A DNA stretch of 64,000 nucleotides from Salegentibacter flavus (GCF_900115145.1 NZ_FOVL01000001.1:372001-436000); one strand, 5' to 3'; shown: positions 44,716 through 52,555, numbered from the stretch's first letter. Notes: generated by a model from the letters alone, not told the origin. Numbers and translations are program-made.

Positions 44716-45758
44716 TCTGATTCCTGTTTTAGTTCATTTAGCAGGTCCTTTAATTTAACCGAAGCCACTGCAATACAATCGTCTCCGGCCCCATAATAGA
44801 TGTACAAATCTTCTCCGAAAATGGCCGTGCCGGTAGGGAATACTACATTGTCTACTACTCCTTTTTTTTCATACTCTTCGGTGGGGGAGAATAAGGGAGT
44901 TTTTAATTTGGAAATCATCCTGCCGGGGTTTTCCAGGTCCAGCAATGCGGCCGAGGCATGATAGATCAAACCTTTAACGGTGGTTTCCACCGCGTGATAA
45001 ATAAGAAGCCAACCCTCTTCGGTTTCTATGGGGGGGCAGCCGGCCCCAACGTGGCTGCATTCATAATGGTATCGTGGCCGTAAGACAATATGATTGTGCA
45101 GATTCCTTACATAATCCCGCCAGAAAGCCCGGCTGAGGTCTTCCTTCTCTTCAAAGTAAAAGATCTGTATGGAAGGCCACAGACGGTGGAGTACCGCAAA
45201 TTTTCCATTTATTTTCTTCGGGAAGAACATCACGTTTTTGTCCCATACATAGATCTTTCCCTTCATTAATTCGTTGAGCTTATACCGCACGAACAGTTCA
45301 TAGAACAGCAGGTGTTTTTCACTTATTTTCTCGAAGTTTTCCCTGATGAGTTCTGAATATTCTTCATAATTAAATACAGGGGTGAGTATTCCCTCACGGG
45401 TAAAATTTTTCAGGTCTTCAGAGGTAGCATAAGCTCCAAAAACATTAATGCCGTCGTAGGCTGAATAGGTAAGATAATAGGTGTCCTCAATTTTGGTGAT
45501 TCGGGGGTCCTCCGTCCCCTGGAATTCATAGTCTTCCGTGGGGAAAAATATAGGGGAAGTATTTCTTTTTACTACTTCCAGCGGGCCCTTCAATTGGCAA
45601 TAACCTAAACTCGAATAGTTACCAATGCGCACGGCCCGGTAGAAAATATGCACGGTATCATCCTCTTTTATTACCGCAGGATTAAACACCCCTTCATTTT
45701 CAAAGTTGTGCGGGGTCTTCTCCAGGATCACTCCGTGTTTTTTAACTTTCGGCGGCAT
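44712..45758 (-). CDS. GH130-family glycoside phosphorylase/hydrolase
   Basis: From the ATG at 45758 the protein is 348 residues (a TTG two codons earlier is possible). It has the five-bladed propeller signatures of GH130: FNPAVIKEDDTVHIFYRAV, GTEDPRI (81-87, with the expected catalytic acid), YYLTYSAYDG, HVGAGCPPIETEEGWLLIYH and VFPTGTAIFGEDLYIYYGAGD. GH130 enzymes phosphorolyse or hydrolyse beta-mannosides (beta-1,4 or beta-1,2). It heads a unit with the GT4 fusion, from a promoter with a perfect FNR-like site, suggesting controlled turnover of a mannan-type oligosaccharide. Confidence 0.9.
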   Translation of the reverse strand: MPPKVKKHGVILEKTPHNFENEGVFNPAVIKEDDTVHIFYRAVRIGNYSSLGYCQLKGPLEVVKRNTSPIFFPTEDYEFQGTEDPRITKIEDTYYLTYSAYDGINVFGAYATSEDLKNFTREGILTPVFNYEEYSELIRENFEKISEKHLLFYELFVRYKLNELMKGKIYVWDKNVMFFPKKINGKFAVLHRLWPSIQIFYFEEKEDLSRAFWRDYVRNLHNHIVLRPRYHYECSHVGAGCPPIETEEGWLLIYHAVETTVKGLIYHASAALLDLENPGRMISKLKTPLFSPTEEYEKKGVVDNVVFPTGTAIFGEDLYIYYGAGDDCIAVASVKLKDLLNELKQESE

Positions 45759-45781
45759 TTCCAAGCAGATTTTATTTCCAT

Positions 45782-45824
45782 TAAAGATGAGGAAAGATGA
45801 GCTTTAAAGCTATGATATTTATCA
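45782..45824 (-). promoter_or_regulatory. FNR-like site plus weak -7 box, promoter of the GH130-GT4 unit
   Basis: Read on the minus strand: TGAT-AAAT-ATCA (45824-45813, followed by T), exactly 23 bases, then CATCTTTA (45789-45782, a poor TAnnTTTG match in the expected place), then 23 bases to the ATG at 45758. Confidence 0.68.
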
Positions 45825-45891
45825 AGTTATCAATTTCTGCCTGCAATAATATTTTGTTAAAAATGCTTAGGCATTTAAAGTGAATTATAGC

Positions 45892-45934
45892 TGATGCCGG
45901 TCATATTAAATTTGGGAAGCTGGGCGTAAATTAG
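45892..45934 (+). promoter_or_regulatory. FNR-like site plus -7 box, promoter of the HPF/RaiA gene
   Basis: TGAT-GCCG-GTCA (45892-45903, followed by T; one base off the perfect palindrome), exactly 23 bases, then TAAATTAG (45927-45934; 7 of 8 to TAnnTTTG), then 22 bases to the ATG. Confidence 0.75.
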
Positions 45935-45956
45935 AGTAATCATTAAAACATCTACT

Positions 45957-46256
45957 ATGCATATCAATATACAGTTTGTGAAGATTAAAAACAGCGATGC
46001 TTTAGCTGAATTCATTAACCAACAACTTGAAAAATTACAAAATAAATATGAATGGCTTATCCGGGCTGAGGTTTTTATCAAATGGGAAAGCCAGGCTATC
46101 GGGAAGGATAAGATCTGCGAAATAGAACTTAGTGCCCCGGGACCCCGAATTTACGCTGAAGCAAGAGCAGATAATTTTGAATTAGCCGTGAAAAATACTG
46201 TAGCCGAACTTGAGCAACAGCTTAAAAAACGAAAAGCAGTTTTTCAGAATCATTAG
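45957..46256 (+). CDS. Short HPF/RaiA-family ribosome hibernation factor
   Basis: The 99-residue protein has the beta-alpha-beta-beta-beta-alpha fold of the HPF/YfiA (sigma-54 modulation) family, with FVKIKNSDALAEFINQQLEK and a C-terminal helix ARADNFELAVKNTVAELEQQ. It should bind the decoding centre of idle 30S subunits. It lacks the C-terminal dimerisation domain of long HPF. It has its own promoter with an FNR-like site and ends in a rho-independent terminator. Flavobacteria usually carry another HPF copy elsewhere, so this one is likely to be condition-specific. Confidence 0.88.
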   Translation: MHINIQFVKIKNSDALAEFINQQLEKLQNKYEWLIRAEVFIKWESQAIGKDKICEIELSAPGPRIYAEARADNFELAVKNTVAELEQQLKKRKAVFQNH

Positions 46257-46278
46257 TTAATTTAGGTGTTAATTTTTG

Positions 46279-46303
46279 AACCCGGTGAGAGCCGGGTTTT
46301 TTT
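46279..46303 (+). terminator. Terminator of the HPF/RaiA gene
   Basis: AACCCGG (46279-46285) pairs with CCGGGTT (46292-46298) around a 6-base loop and is followed by a run of T. Confidence 0.85.
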
Positions 46304-46315
46304 ATTGCCCGAATT

Positions 46316-46813
46316 TTAAAACAAGAGATCGCTGTATTCCCACACCTTATAGAGAAACAGAAATAAAAAACCTACTGCAACAAGAAACTCCATAAACGTT
46401 GAGGCCAGCAAACCTACAAAAGACCCAAAAGCCGCCCGCACCGCCGATCTTGAATCGCTTTTATTGATAATTTCTCCTATAAAAGCTCCAACAAATGCCC
46501 CTATGATAATTCCGAAGGGGATTGGTGTAAAAATACCAATGACCAGTCCAATAGTTGCGCCCCACATCCCTGTCTTGCTACCTCCATATCTTTTAGTACC
46601 CATAGCCGGAATCACCAGCTGAAGTAAATAGATAAGTATGGCAATAGCCAGAGTAACTCCCAGAAAAAGATAGTTTACAGGCACCGATGGTGCCAGGTAC
46701 AACATTAATAAACCTAGCCAGCTAATCGGAATTCCCGGCAATACCGGAAAAAAACTGCCCAGGATCCCGGTGATGATTAAAATTCCACCCAGAATAACAA
46801 AGAGTAAATCCAT
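46316..46813 (-). CDS. DUF456 membrane protein
   Basis: The 165-residue protein has four or five transmembrane helices and the small-residue-rich, glycine-zipper-like stretches of the DUF456 family (LGSFFPVLPGIPISWLGLL at the start; GIIIGAFVGAFIGEI; FGSFVGLLASTFMEFL). Function is not established for this family. It is convergent with the HPF gene and divergent from the BlaI operon. No FNR-like site was seen upstream. Confidence 0.85.
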   Translation of the reverse strand: MDLLFVILGGILIITGILGSFFPVLPGIPISWLGLLMLYLAPSVPVNYLFLGVTLAIAILIYLLQLVIPAMGTKRYGGSKTGMWGATIGLVIGIFTPIPFGIIIGAFVGAFIGEIINKSDSRSAVRAAFGSFVGLLASTFMEFLVAVGFLFLFLYKVWEYSDLLF

Positions 46814-46875
46814 AGTTTTTATGCTATTTTCAAGGGAAGTTACGAATTAATAGAAATTGTGCTGAAAATATTTTT

Positions 46876-46918
46876 AACTAAAAAATTAGGTAGAACTAAA
46901 TATTTAGTTTTATATTAG
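46876..46918 (+). promoter_or_regulatory. Putative BlaI-type operators and promoter of the blaI-M56-TPR operon
   Basis: A perfect 16-bp palindrome, AACTAAATATTTAGTT (46894-46909), lies directly before TATATTAG (46911-46918, close to TAnnTTTG). A degenerate copy with CTAA/TTAG arms (46878-46889) lies 18 bp upstream, centre to centre. A BlaI dimer bound here would cover the promoter spacer. Confidence 0.6.
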
Positions 46919-46994
46919 CGGTGTTAAAAGAATTTTAGGTTTCAAGTTTGATTTATAAGCTTGAATCTGGAAAGACTAAAAAGAATATAAATTG

Positions 46995-47071
46995 ATTTCC
47001 GCTCCCGATTTTTCGGAGGGACGGAAATGAGAAGAAAAGTATAAATAGATTTCCGTCTTCACGGAAATGAC
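46995..47071. repeat. Two palindromic repeat units in the leader of the blaI operon
   Basis: Unit 1 (46995-47028) has ATTTCCG/CGGAAAT outer arms and a nested CTCCCGA/TCGGAGG stem. Unit 2 is ATTTCCGT-cttc-ACGGAAAT followed by GAC (47049-47071). Both lie between the putative promoter and the ATG at 47084, so they would be in the 5' leader RNA. Confidence 0.75.
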
Positions 47072-47083
47072 AAAGGAAATATT

Positions 47084-47446
47084 ATGAAACAACTCACTAA
47101 AGCAGAAGAAGAGATCATGCAGATCCTCTGGAAACTGGAAAAGGCCAATGTCGCTTCTATTATAGAGGAGATACCCGAGCCTAAGCCTGCGTACAACACG
47201 GTTTCTACCATCGTACGCATCCTGGAAGACAAAGGCTTTGTAGATCACGAGAAGAAGGGGAAAGGCTATCTGTATTTTCCTTTGCTGAAGCGTGAAACCT
47301 ACAGCAACCAGAGCATTAACAAGTTGATGGACTCTTATTTTAACGGGTCTTTTAAAAATATGGTCTCCTTTTTTATGAAGAAGAACGAGATGAGCACTAA
47401 AGACCTGGAAGCTATTTTAAAGGAAATCAATAAAAAAGAGGACTAA
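47084..47446 (+). CDS. BlaI/MecI/CopY-family transcriptional repressor
   Basis: The 120-residue protein has an N-terminal winged helix (about 1-70: LTKAEEEIMQILWKLEKAN, AYNTVSTIVRILEDKGFVDH) and a helical dimerisation tail, as in BlaI/MecI repressors. It overlaps the M56 gene by 1 bp (TAATG). In this family the repressor is inactivated by proteolysis started by the M56 sensor, so it probably represses its own operon through the palindromes upstream. The targets beyond that are unknown; no beta-lactamase is present. Confidence 0.92.
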   Translation: MKQLTKAEEEIMQILWKLEKANVASIIEEIPEPKPAYNTVSTIVRILEDKGFVDHEKKGKGYLYFPLLKRETYSNQSINKLMDSYFNGSFKNMVSFFMKKNEMSTKDLEAILKEINKKED

Positions 47447-48876
47447 TGCTACAGTATATTTTACAGGCAATATTATTTCAACTGGCATTTTTGTTGGTCT
47501 ATGAATTTTTGCTAAAAAAGGAAACCTTTTTTAACGCCAACCGGGCTTATTTGCTGATAACGCCGGTGCTTTCCTTGTTACTTCCTTTTTTAAAAGTTGA
47601 AGGTTTAAGTAGTCTTTTTCCGGCAGATTCTGTTCAGGCCTTAACCTCAGTTTTGCTGCCAGAGGTCTTCATAGGAGATCAGCCGCAGACAGTTCAGCAA
47701 TTGCCCCAGGTAGTGGTGAAAGAAAACGGGTTTCAAATAAATTGGTGGCTGGTCTTTTATGGTTTAGGATTACTTGCCACGATGATGATCTTTCTCAAAA
47801 GATTCTCTAGTCTAAACCGTTTGTTCCGTTTTCGGAAAATTTCAGAAGAAAAGAATTTCAGAATCATAGAGATCCCGAACTCAAAGATAGCCTGTACCTT
47901 TTTCAACACGGTTTTCCTGGGAGATAAAATAACTGAAAGCGAAAGACAGCAAATTCTCTCACATGAGCTGGTACATATTCATCAAAAGCATAGTCTTGAC
48001 CTGATGTTCTTTGAAATTCAGAAGATTATTTTCTGGTTCAATCCGCTCCTATATATCTATCAAAACCGAATCTCCACTTTGCACGAGTTCATCGCCGATG
48101 CCAGTGTGGTAAAGCGCACCGGGAAGGAGAAATATTATGAGCAGTTGCTCAACACCACCTTTAACACCCGGAATATTTCATTTATCAATCAATTTTTCAA
48201 TCATTCATTAATCAAAAAACGAATTATTATGTTACAAAAATCGAAATCAAAATCAATCGCAAAATTTAAATTCCTTATCATCGTTCCGCTCTTGCTGATA
48301 ATGCTAACCTATGTGGCTTGTTCGGATAATTCTGAAGAAATTCCACAAGATCAGTCGATATCCGAACAATTGACACAAATAAAAAATGCAATTGAAGATG
48401 GCAAGGAATTAACCGACGCCGAGAAGCAGCAATTTTTTAGTCTTATGCAACAGATAATAGAAGACGGAAATTATCCACCACCACCTTCTCAAACTAGAAA
48501 TGTGGCATCTGGTGCAGATGTGCCCTTCGCGGTAATCGAAGAGGTGCCGGTTTTCCCGGGCTGTGAAAATGAGTCAGATGAGGAGGCGAAGAAAAAATGT
48601 ATGAGCTCAGGGATTGCAAACTTTGTAAATTCAAATTTTAAGGTGAAGGAAATGCGCGAGTTCGCAGAAGTGGGTATGAACCGGGTAATCGTTCAGTTTA
48701 AAATTGATGCTTCCGGAAAGGTTGTCGATGCTAAAGCTCGTGCCTCAAGTCCGGAACTTGAAACTGAAGCCATTCGGGTAATAAATTCTTTACCTCAAAT
48801 GCAACCCGGAAAACAAAAAGGGAAAGAAGTTGGGGTAATGTATTCGCTTCCTATAGTTTTCCAGGTAGATGAATAG
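47446..48876 (+). CDS. M56-family metallopeptidase sensor with TonB-like C-terminal domain
   Basis: The 476-residue protein has transmembrane helices at about 2-22, 34-50 and 98-118, an M56/BlaR1 zinc peptidase domain with HELVH (173-177) and the third-ligand region LHEFIADA (212-219), a further membrane helix (about 272-290), and then an extracytoplasmic tail ending in a TonB_C-like domain (about 355-476; VPVFPGCE start, GKVVDAKARAS). BlaR1 proper has a penicillin-binding sensor at that position; here it is replaced by the TonB-like domain. It should cut BlaI in response to an envelope signal. Confidence 0.9.
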   Translation: MLQYILQAILFQLAFLLVYEFLLKKETFFNANRAYLLITPVLSLLLPFLKVEGLSSLFPADSVQALTSVLLPEVFIGDQPQTVQQLPQVVVKENGFQINWWLVFYGLGLLATMMIFLKRFSSLNRLFRFRKISEEKNFRIIEIPNSKIACTFFNTVFLGDKITESERQQILSHELVHIHQKHSLDLMFFEIQKIIFWFNPLLYIYQNRISTLHEFIADASVVKRTGKEKYYEQLLNTTFNTRNISFINQFFNHSLIKKRIIMLQKSKSKSIAKFKFLIIVPLLLIMLTYVACSDNSEEIPQDQSISEQLTQIKNAIEDGKELTDAEKQQFFSLMQQIIEDGNYPPPPSQTRNVASGADVPFAVIEEVPVFPGCENESDEEAKKKCMSSGIANFVNSNFKVKEMREFAEVGMNRVIVQFKIDASGKVVDAKARASSPELETEAIRVINSLPQMQPGKQKGKEVGVMYSLPIVFQVDE

Positions 48877-50011
48877 AATACTTCTTTTAATTATGTTGAT
48901 TTTAGTAGCTAAAGCCGAAGCTCAGACTTCGGCTTTGGCTATTTCCGACAGTTTATATGCTGTTGGGGAGTATAAGGAGGCAATTGAAGTACTGGAAGGG
49001 ATTTCGGATAATTCTGAGAGAATTCACCAAAGCCTGGCAAAATACCATTCGGCTGCGGGGAATTCAGCAATAGCAATTGAGCATTATGAAAAACTCCTGG
49101 AATTTAATCCTAAACGCCTGCTCACAGCTATAGATTATGGGAAATTACTGGTGAAAACCGGAAAACTAAGCAAAGCCGATAGCCTTTTCTCCAGTCTTAC
49201 CAATAAATATCCTGAAAACGCAAACTTCTACTACCAGCACGCACTTATAAAGGAAAAACAAAAGGATAGCACGGCCATGGATCTTTTTATGCAAAGTATA
49301 GCTTTAGACAAATTTCATCAGGGCGCATTGTATAAAATTGCCAAAGAAGAACTTAGGAACCGTCGCTATAGCCTAGCTGAAAAACTTAGTAAACAAGGCC
49401 TGGAAGCGAATCCTGAAAATGCATCCTTGCTTTCCATTCTCGCACAAACCTATTCTTCGCTTAAAGAATATCGTAAGGCGATCCCACATTACGAAAAATT
49501 GCAGGAATTGGGGCAAGAGAGCGAGTTTATTTATTCCAAACTCGGTTATGCGAATTATCAACTTTTCGATTATAAAAGGGCGATTTTATATTATAAAAAA
49601 GCCCTGGAATTTGAAGACCGCAACGCAGCCACCCATTTTATCCTCGGGAAATTATATGCCCAAACCGGTGATTTAGATAAATCGGAAACGCATTTGCTTA
49701 TGGCCATTCTCATCAAAAAACAACCTGTAGATGCCGAATTTCTTAGCCTCGGACTTACGTATAAACTTCAGAAAAAATATAAAGACGCCTTGGACTATTT
49801 TGATAAAGCTTTAGAAGAAAATCCCGATAATCAGCGGGCGCTCTATGAAAAAGCGGTGGCTGCCGATAATTATTATAAAGACAGGGAGCTGGTTTTACAG
49901 CATTACAATACCTATTTGCGAAAATATGAGAAGAAGGGAAATCCGGGGATGCTCAGCTTAACCAGAAACCGGATTAAGGATATAAAAAAGAAACTTCATT
50001 TGGAAGAGTAA
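48869..50011 (+). CDS. Secreted TPR-repeat protein
   Basis: The 380-residue protein has a signal peptide (about 1-18, ending KAEAQ) and about nine tandem TPR units for the rest of its length (for example YKEAIEVLEG, SAIAIEHYEKLLEFNP, GDLDKSETHLLMAILI, KDALDYFDKALEENPDN). It should act as a protein-binding scaffold in the periplasm or outer membrane. The start overlaps the M56 gene by 8 bp, placing it in the BlaI-M56 operon, so it is probably the effector or an adaptor of that system. Confidence 0.88.
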   Translation: MNRILLLIMLILVAKAEAQTSALAISDSLYAVGEYKEAIEVLEGISDNSERIHQSLAKYHSAAGNSAIAIEHYEKLLEFNPKRLLTAIDYGKLLVKTGKLSKADSLFSSLTNKYPENANFYYQHALIKEKQKDSTAMDLFMQSIALDKFHQGALYKIAKEELRNRRYSLAEKLSKQGLEANPENASLLSILAQTYSSLKEYRKAIPHYEKLQELGQESEFIYSKLGYANYQLFDYKRAILYYKKALEFEDRNAATHFILGKLYAQTGDLDKSETHLLMAILIKKQPVDAEFLSLGLTYKLQKKYKDALDYFDKALEENPDNQRALYEKAVAADNYYKDRELVLQHYNTYLRKYEKKGNPGMLSLTRNRIKDIKKKLHLEE

Positions 50012-50335
50012 AAGCATTGTATTTGTATTAATATGGAAAAATTATTGTTCTCCTTACTTTTCTTTTTTTAATGATCTAATTTCTTCATAGCATACGGAAT
50101 TGACCTCCTTATAGGATGCGATAAAACTAGCTATCTTCAATAACTGTTGTTCATAGGTCCAGATGAAAAATCATAATGAAATATGATTATCAATCCATTA
50201 TGTCCTAAAAAGAAATATATCCCCGTGCTTCCGGTGATTTTCGTTACTCCAAAAAAACATCCTGTTGTCTACCTTTAATATAAGATGATGCTGTAACCAG
50301 GATCTACTGTTGTGTTTAACTAAAATATTGGGGTC
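50012..50335. other. 324-bp non-coding gap after the TPR gene
   Basis: No credible gene, tRNA or strong hairpin was found here. A 12-codon frame at 50033 looks like a signal-peptide start but stops at once. AT-rich inverted pieces around 50160-50195 do not match the FNR-like site spacing seen elsewhere. It presumably holds the promoter of the secreted protein that follows. Confidence 0.5.
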
Positions 50336-52396
50336 ATGAAAAAACTTTTACTTTTCTTATTAGGAATTATACCGGCTTTATTGTCCGGGTCAATATGGAG
50401 CCAGGAAACCGACTTTCCATATACTGAAGGCTTTGAAGATGCCTTTACTATGCAAAACGAGAATTTTATTCCCAACTGGTCCGGAAACGAGGTAGATGGG
50501 ATTAGAATTTTTCAGGAGGATTTTTTTACAAGATCAGGAGATTATTCATTAGGGCTGTGGCCAGTAGTGGAAGAGGGGGAAGATGAGGAAGAAGTGGAGA
50601 TATTTGCCCAGGTTCGTCTCGATCTCAGTGGAATGGAGAATGTTGCTGCCAATTTTTGGGTGGCTACCAGGGCTACAGGGGCCATGAAACACGTTAAGCT
50701 ATTTATGCAACTTTCCACAGACGGAGGCCTTAGCTTTGGCTCCAGGATTTTGATGGGGTCAGATCACCGGGGATTCAATAATGTGGATTCAGATTTTATG
50801 GAATTCACTTATGCTCTTCATCCCGACGCTTTTGATAATAACGACGTCGTGCTTAGATTTCTAACTAAAGCGGGCGCGCGAAAAGGGACAGTTGCAAAGG
50901 TTCTAATAGACGATGTGCTGATCTACGCAGCAGAGAGCGATATTTTTCCTCCGCTTGCCCTTGAGCCTAAGGCATTAAGTATTGATGAGATACAAATAGA
51001 ATTCAGTGAACCGGTAAACAATACCGCCCTGAACATTTCAAACTATACTCTGAATTCGGTACCTGCGGAAGGAAGTGTTGAAATTTCAGAGGAAGGGGAT
51101 TTGGTTATACTTCATTTATCCTCGCCTATTGAGATAGGAAGATATTATGAACTCGGAATATCCAATGTTGAGGATCTGGCAGGCAATGTGATGGAACCTA
51201 TGACTACAGATATCATTTACAATCCACTGCAGGGAGGTCTGGTGATAACCGAGATTATGTATGATGAACCTCCTGTGGGACAAAGAGATGACCTTGAATT
51301 CATTGAGCTTTATAATGCTTCCGATAAACCTATAGAGCTAGGTGGTTTGAGGATAAAAGGGGGAATTACCAGCGGCCGTTTACCCAAATATACTCTGGAG
51401 TCCGGCGCATATTGGGTAACAGCCAAAAATGCCACAGTCTTCACCGATTTCTTCGGAATTCCTGCCTATGAATGGCACGGGGCAAATTTAAGCAATGATG
51501 AACCTGAAACCATCTATATTATCAATACCGATCATCACTCTGATGTCATGATTGATCTGGTCACCTATGGTATTGGTTCACCCTGGCCGGAGGGTGCTGC
51601 GGGAGGAGGTTACTCTATGGAGCTTTGTGATGCCAGTCTGGATAATAACGATCCCGCCAATTGGAGTGATGCTACTATGTATGCAGGCACTTATAAAGGA
51701 TATGAGATCTATGCCAGCCCGGGGAAAAGCTGCTGTACCTCTGAGATCATTGTGGATGCAGGACCTGATAAGATAGTTTATACCGGTTTGCCTGAAAAAT
51801 TTAGTTGTACTGAACTGTCTGTTATGGCATCCGGAGGAACACCTCCATATACATACAGCTGGACACCCCTGCCTGAGCTTTCCGGACCTGAAGTGGAAGT
51901 ATGTCCTGAGATTACCACAACTTATACTGTAAGGGTAACAGATGCACAAGGCTGTTCGGGTACTGATGAGGTTGTTGTTCTGGTATCAGATATTTCAGAA
52001 AAGCAGAAGGTCGAGTTATGCTATAACGAAAAAACCCTTTCAGTTCCCCCTGCTGCAGTCAAGGCCTTCCTTGCCAAAGGAGCGGTGCTGGGAGCCTGTG
52101 AGGATCTTTCAGGAACTACCAATTCCGGGGATGAAATTGTAAATATCACTATATATCCTAATCCATCTGCCGGACCGTTAACCCTTGAATTTAAACCCAT
52201 GTTTGAAGGTAGAGCTTCTGCAGAGGTCTTTAATCTTTCCGGAAAGAAAATGAGCAATCTCTTTGTTGGAAATGTGCAACCTGATACAGATTACAGCTTT
52301 GAATTGAATACCGGTAACTGGCCAAATGGGTTCTACCTCTTTGTAGTTAAAACCGGAGGGACAACTGCCTCCCGCCAGTTCATAGTTCGGAAATAA
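50336..52396 (+). CDS. Lamin-tail domain protein with type IX secretion sorting tail
   Basis: The 686-residue protein has a signal peptide (about 1-22), an N-terminal jelly-roll-like region (about 25-200), a bacterial Ig-like segment (about 205-295: PKALSIDEIQIEFSEPVNN), a lamin-tail domain (about 300-455: ITEIMYDEPP, LEFIELYNASDKPIEL), a SprB-like repeat (about 475-545: GGTPPYTYSWTPLP) and a C-terminal Por sorting domain (about 600-686: ITIYPNPSAGPLTLEF, ending RQFIVRK). It should cross the outer membrane by the T9SS. The role is unknown; adhesion or surface display is likely. Confidence 0.88.
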   Translation: MKKLLLFLLGIIPALLSGSIWSQETDFPYTEGFEDAFTMQNENFIPNWSGNEVDGIRIFQEDFFTRSGDYSLGLWPVVEEGEDEEEVEIFAQVRLDLSGMENVAANFWVATRATGAMKHVKLFMQLSTDGGLSFGSRILMGSDHRGFNNVDSDFMEFTYALHPDAFDNNDVVLRFLTKAGARKGTVAKVLIDDVLIYAAESDIFPPLALEPKALSIDEIQIEFSEPVNNTALNISNYTLNSVPAEGSVEISEEGDLVILHLSSPIEIGRYYELGISNVEDLAGNVMEPMTTDIIYNPLQGGLVITEIMYDEPPVGQRDDLEFIELYNASDKPIELGGLRIKGGITSGRLPKYTLESGAYWVTAKNATVFTDFFGIPAYEWHGANLSNDEPETIYIINTDHHSDVMIDLVTYGIGSPWPEGAAGGGYSMELCDASLDNNDPANWSDATMYAGTYKGYEIYASPGKSCCTSEIIVDAGPDKIVYTGLPEKFSCTELSVMASGGTPPYTYSWTPLPELSGPEVEVCPEITTTYTVRVTDAQGCSGTDEVVVLVSDISEKQKVELCYNEKTLSVPPAAVKAFLAKGAVLGACEDLSGTTNSGDEIVNITIYPNPSAGPLTLEFKPMFEGRASAEVFNLSGKKMSNLFVGNVQPDTDYSFELNTGNWPNGFYLFVVKTGGTTASRQFIVRK

Positions 52397-52410
52397 TATC
52401 TTTGCCAAAT

Positions 52411-52440
52411 AAAGAAACCGGGATAGCCCGGTTTCTTTAT
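52411..52440 (+). terminator. Terminator of the T9SS-secreted protein gene
   Basis: A perfect 12-bp stem (AAAGAAACCGGG, 52411-52422, with CCCGGTTTCTTT, 52427-52438) with a 4-base loop lies 14 bases after the stop. Confidence 0.85.
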
Positions 52441-52522
52441 TTATAGGAACAGAAGAAAATTTTTTCATTCTTATAGGTGGAAAGCAGCCTTTCGATTAGA
52501 TAGAAGTTCCCTTCATTTTCAT

Positions 52523-52530
52523 TACTTTTG
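52523..52530 (+). promoter_or_regulatory. -7 element for the 52556 lipoprotein gene
   Basis: TACTTTTG is a perfect TAnnTTTG match, 25 bases before the ATG at 52556. Confidence 0.5.
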
Positions 52531-52555
52531 TCTAAAGTCAAAGCGCTGTTTGCTA

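Noticed and set aside
47084-48876. A beta-lactam resistance locus
   Set aside because: BlaI and M56 proteins are present but there is no beta-lactamase or penicillin-sensor domain.
50033-50071. Short frame resembling a signal-peptide start
   Set aside because: It stops after 12 codons and nothing in frame continues; treated as chance.
50150-50200. AT-rich inverted pieces (TGAAAAATCA, TGATTATCAATC) considered as further FNR-like sites
   Set aside because: The half-site spacing is wrong (not TGAT-N4-RTCA) and no -7 box lies 23 bases downstream.
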